Positions 60,901-64,000 of a stretch of 64,000 nt of DNA are shown piece by piece. How positions within the stretch are numbered: position 1 is the first letter of the stretch; each line of letters starts with the position of its first letter. This DNA comes from Cryptomeria japonica (taxonomy: Eukaryota; Streptophyta; Pinopsida; Cupressales; Cupressaceae). Where the stretch lies: NCBI RefSeq assembly GCF_030272615.1, contig NC_081406.1:474597400-474661399 (forward strand), given 5' to 3'. The notes under the pieces are model-generated. The model did no database searches. It worked only from the letters and a program-made list of their open reading frames with translations, and was not told where the DNA came from. Both the position numbers and the translations under genes were made by a program.

Positions 60901-61454
60901 GCTGATTTAACATGAAAAAAAAAAAATCAGCAGGGTTTTATGGAAAATCAACAAAAAAAATGACAATGAATCATTTGGAAACAATAGCATTCAAAAACAA
61001 GAAAAAAAAAAGAGGAAATAACTTAGGAAAGAAAATAGAAAAAAATTTGGCAGCATATCCCCTTGTTTTTCAAGATTTTTTTCAGTTTCAAAATAATGAA
61101 ATGATTCAAATGAAAAAAAAAAAGAAAGAGAAAAAATCCTTACCTAGATCTCTCTTGCTGTTTTTTTCTTCTTCCCTCTACTCCTTCAAACCCTAAAAAC
61201 CTGCTAAAACCAAACAACACTGAAAATGAAGTGAAAAATGAAAAAAAAAAACACTTTTAACCCTTCACAGGCGTCTTTTTTTGGGCCCACGAGTCCCTGC
61301 GAAAGACTCGCGAGTCCGAGCAAAAGACTCGCGAGTCTTTCGCAGGGACTCGCCTGGACTCGCCTCGCGAGTCCTAGGCAAGTCGACTCGTGGCGCCAAA
61401 GGACTCACTAGTCTGTGGTGAGTCCGAGGCGAGTCGTCGAGTTTTAAAACTATG
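57922..61454 (-). mobile_element. hAT-3: nearly complete hAT transposon, 3.5 kb
   Basis: TSD ATGGATTC is perfect (57914-57921 and 61455-61462). The ends are CATAGTTGAAAATCTCG on the left and, from the right inward, CATAGTTTTAAAACTCG. Both subterminal regions are full of GACTCG motifs, with perfect GACTCGCGAGTC palindromes at 61305-61316 and 61326-61337. It carries an intron-containing transposase gene on the minus strand. Confidence 0.92.
58287..60913 (-). pseudogene. hAT transposase gene of hAT-3, multi-exon, lightly broken
   Basis: Exon 1 (60913-59567, MLNQQWQVQL start) holds a BED finger (CTECTKWMTGRINRLKYHL), the core motifs GCSILSDGWTDG and IITDNAVAYVSAGRML, and ends at a good donor (GCA/GTAAGT). 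Exon 2 starts at 59460 after TTTTTTTAG (VTEPLVRVLC), with phase-0 joining. A frameshift near 59264 and a stop near 59213 break exon 2. A small exon lies near 58934-59010. The last exon (58842-58287) has hATC (CERNWSVFESIHTKKRNRL) and an acidic tail with another frameshift near 58460. Full-length layout but probably inactive. Confidence 0.85.
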
Positions 61455-61899
61455 ATGGATTCCATCTAACGGTAGGAAGAAGATTGCTCAATCCTCTTTA
61501 GAAATTTAGATAGGTCCACATGACCTATTTTCGTATTTCTAATATGATCAATATTGGATGTGACTGAAGAAGGTGGAATGACCGGATGGGGGTCCTGTTT
61601 CTTGAACTTCATGGCCCTTTTACTTGGAGAAGCTTCTGTCATTGATATAGTAATAACATTGAGAAAAGAAAAATCATCACGATTACAATGATACATTTGA
61701 TCAATCATTTTTGTTCATCTGATTTGAACAAACTTTAGAAAATGGTGTATTTTAGGCCATTAGGGTTTCCAAAACCCTCTTGAAATCTTGAAATCTCTGA
61801 GGTAAATTGTATATAAAATCTCAATTTATGTGTGCGCGATAAGTGAATTTTAAGTTTATAAGCTTGAAAAAATCACCTAAGAAAAAGCGTGGATCAAGG

Positions 61900-62905
61900 T
61901 CTAATTCGGGTGTAGAAACCCGGATTACACTTGGGAAGAACAAACTCAGGTGTAATTCCACTTGAAAAAGTGTAATTGTAAAGTAGGTGTTGGGTGGGGT
62001 TACAAACCCGCCGAACACCTTAGGGAAGTAAAATAGTGCAAATGAAGTGGAGGGTGAGTATAGAAACCCATCGAACACCTAAAGGAAAAAGGAAAACCAG
62101 TCGGTACTTGGCAGGGTTATAGACCTGCCAAAGTCCATGTTTGGTGTATGGCGGGTTTCTAACCCCGCCAAGCCAAACACCAAGTTCGACAATACTTGCA
62201 AAAGACTGAACGATAGCAGTGGTGGTGGTCGGGGTTGCAGACCCGCCACACACCACAATGTGGTGTGTGACGGGCCTATGGCCCCACCACACGCAACACG
62301 ATGATAGTGCACAACGTAAAACATGCAGGGAAAGAACAAGGTGTGGGGCGAGGTTGCAAACCCGCTACGCACCACAATGTGGTGTGTGACGGGCCTATGG
62401 CCCCATCCAACACCATATTTAGTTTGGCATAAGGTGGTAATAAAAAGGGATGTCGCCCAGGATCCTTGACCCGGACGACACCTCAAGAAAGATGTCGTTC
62501 GGGCCTGTGATCTCGTGCGGCATCACTGAATTCAATCGAATTCAAAAGAAAGCATTTAAAATTAAAAGAAGGGTTTCAAAAACCCTAAAAATCGGGAAGG
62601 GAAAATACATACCCGGATAAGAATTTGATGAAGTCTTCCTCTCCCAGCTTTAAACAAGCTCAAAAAATGAACTGAAAGCAAATTGAATTGATAAAGGGAG
62701 ACTTATAAATCAAACAAAAAGACTCCTATTCGAATTACTCAATCGAGCAATTAATAACTAAAGTGTATTAAATATGTGCAAATCGGGTTTACAAACCCGA
62801 TTTGCACCTGGATGGGCAAACAAGTGAAAAGAGGTGTAAATCGGGTTTGTAAACCTGATTTGCACCTAAAAGGTATAATTGGTGTAAATTGGATTTGCAC
62901 CACAA
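61900..62905 (-). repeat. Hairpin array upstream of the HAE-4 gene
   Basis: More than ten imperfect palindromes with GGGTT/AACCC-type centres occur here. Examples are centred near 61914, 62003, 62060, 62120, 62160 and 62237; near 62792 the arms GTGCAAATCGGGTTT and AAACCCGATTTGCAC pair perfectly over 15 bp. Sequence differs from the HAE-1 hairpins and spacing is shorter (about 40-90 bp), with a gap at 62530-62770. Its place relative to the ORF is the same as in the other copies. Confidence 0.7.
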
Positions 62906-63569
62906 TGTCACACTTAAGTGGAAATGTAAAGTAAGGGGGAAAGAAGTACTTACAACGACATAATGTCTCGTAAAGCGTGAATCGAGCATCAAAACTATAA
63001 ATGAGCACAAAATTTGTGGGGTACCCTCTGATTCTCGTAAAACAAAAATTGAGGATAACACAGTATAAATTTAAATTGGTCAATCTGTGTTGTTCTTCTT
63101 GGTTGATTGTGACTTTGTAATCCAATGTAAAGCACTTGTCTTGGAAGTGTTTGATCCTCTGTGCATTTAAAATGAAAAATATCTTTAACCAATAGCTTAG
63201 GAGTAGGAGTTAGTTTTTGTGCACTTTATGATTCATTTTTTTCTTAGGGAAACATCTCCAGCAAGTTTCAAGAGTTTTCATCATTAAAGAATGATGTCTT
63301 GCATGTTTTCATCAGCTTAATAGAGATTCTATGTGTAGTAGGTTTCTCCTTGGTTTAGTGACAACTTTTGGGGCCAGGAGTACATTAGATATCTCTAGGA
63401 ATATCAACTTGGGTCCAATTGAGCTCAAAGTGAATGGAAGATTACCCACTCTCAGCAATTGGCTTGTCATTGCTCACTCTTTGTTGATGAGTTGATCTTT
63501 CCACTCTTCAAGAATGACTTTTCCTTGGTTTTGAAATGGATTGATCCCTCTAGAAGTGTGAGCAGTGAT
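62906..63569. other. Unassigned sequence
   Basis: No gene or element end recognised. It may include the missing 5' part of HAE-4. Confidence 0.4.
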
Positions 63570-64000
63570 TTCGGTACCCAATAGTTCCTTCCATCCGTCC
63601 ATCCATTTGATATGTTGTGCATCCACACTTTCATCACTTCACCTTTTCATCTTCTGCAATGATTTTTTCATTTGCAATAGCATCTTGAGCAACCTCTTAC
63701 TTAACTCTTTTGGAGAGGTCGCCTTGTACCCTCCCTTGCAATTGTTAACGTTGTAACCAAATACTCTCAATATGGACTCTTAGCCACGCTGAAGGGAATG
63801 TTTTTGTAATACCAAAATTTGTGCATGACTTAACTGCTTCTTTGTGTTCCTCCTTGTTTGACTTTGTACCTTCCAATGAAGGTTGTGATCTATGCATGTT
63901 TCTAAGCACAAAAGCCCTTGTGGTGAGCTCTAGTCAAGCTAGATGAGGTGGATGTGTCATGTATTCATGGAATGTGACTTGAGCCCACAATGCTTGTTGT
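63570..64000 (-). pseudogene. hAT transposase fragment at the right edge (hAT-5)
   Basis: The minus strand resembles the part of the hAT-3 exon 1 between its N-terminal linker and the DGW motif: a shared stretch around the plus-strand CCTTCCAATGAAGGTTGTG (63870) and a degraded DGW region near 63590-63610. Frames are broken. The rest lies outside the window. Confidence 0.6.

Larger units (their letters stand above)
46373..61642 (-). pseudogene. Diverged HAE protein gene of HAE-4, split by four insertions
   Basis: Minus-strand segments are 61642-61455, 57921-57538, 55027-54903, 50514-48352 and 46934-46373. In at least three cases removing an insertion plus one TSD copy rejoins the reading frame. 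The start MTEASPSKRAMKFKK (61642) and patches such as TFTYLRV and PFMLPRYPSDKI show homology to the HAE-1 protein at low identity. 48559-49935 is a 458-aa stretch of largely acidic, disordered sequence after PLPLIQWSQ. Helical C-terminal parts lie at 48352-48703 and 46373-46795. In-frame stops at 61466-61468, 50157 and elsewhere show it is dead. Confidence 0.7.
45273..62905 (-). mobile_element. HAE-4: probable diverged hairpin-array element, minus strand
   Basis: The candidate 3' end is TGTTGGGTG at 45273 (CACCCAACA in element sense). A TATA2-like CTATATAGATGAGGGC lies at about 46181-46192, some 180 bp past the ORF stop against 193-194 in HAE-1 and HAE-2. The gene spans 46373-61642, and a hairpin array lies upstream at 61900-62905. 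The 5' terminus and TSD are not found, so both outer limits are uncertain. It is interrupted by four later elements. Confidence 0.5.

Noticed and set aside
63570-64000. hAT-5 as the missing N-terminal half of hAT-4, split by HAE-4
   Set aside because: Both pieces seem to include the region around the DGW motif, so they overlap instead of meeting at a single breakpoint, and no shared TSD was found.

Overview
This window looks like repeat-dense intergenic or intronic DNA of a large-genome seed plant. A gymnosperm, probably a conifer, is my inference from the layers of nested LTR elements, the very long spans without host exons, and one isolated host exon; the sequence itself does not name the species. 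Only one piece of a recognisable host gene is visible: a 195-bp phase-0 exon (39720-39914, +) resembling plant dipeptidyl peptidase IV-like (S9B) proteins. Almost everything else is mobile DNA whose ends I could place from terminal motifs and target-site duplications (TSDs).

Layout. 1-20059 is a nest at least four deep: an LTR-type element whose left end lies outside the window contains a non-autonomous LTR element (73-3566, itself hit by a 561-bp hAT-type MITE) and a gag-only Copia-like element (4019-19707). The Copia contains a 1.9-kb LTR unit (17118-18988) and a 'hairpin-array element' (HAE-1, 4308-15668), and HAE-1 contains an apparently intact hAT transposon (4762-8540, 781-aa transposase). 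20783-22102 is a non-autonomous hAT. 22963-28523 is a decayed solo-LTR-like unit carrying a dead hAT (24400-27826). 28640-36292 is HAE-2 on the minus strand. 36298-40824 holds the host exon and otherwise unrecognised DNA. 40825-45272 is a decayed hAT split by a solo-LTR-like unit (42147-44389). 45273 to about 62905 is a diverged, probable HAE-4 on the minus strand. Its gene is broken by four insertions: an LTR unit (46935-48351), HAE-3 (50515-54897), another LTR unit (55028-57532) and a hAT (57922-61454). A last hAT fragment runs off the right edge.

The most interesting thing here is the HAE family. Each of the three bounded copies begins TGTTGTGACC, ends GTCAACA and is flanked by a 5-bp TSD, as expected for integrase products, yet none contains two LTRs. 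They behave like solo LTRs of 4.4-7.7 kb. Inside two of them lies a colinear reading frame of about 1,070 codons for a protein family I do not recognise. The order is: terminal hairpins, an array of 11-13 short imperfect hairpins, a first TATA promoter, the ORF, a palindromic telo-box, a second TATA promoter, and about 0.85 kb to the end. The hairpin start-to-start spacings cluster at 166-168 and 175-177 bp in all three copies although the DNA between them has diverged, and stems differ between copies by compensating changes. HAE-4 shows the same order of parts with a diverged protein and a different hairpin sequence.

The transposases, gag and HAE proteins act for their own elements. There is no operon or host pathway in this window.
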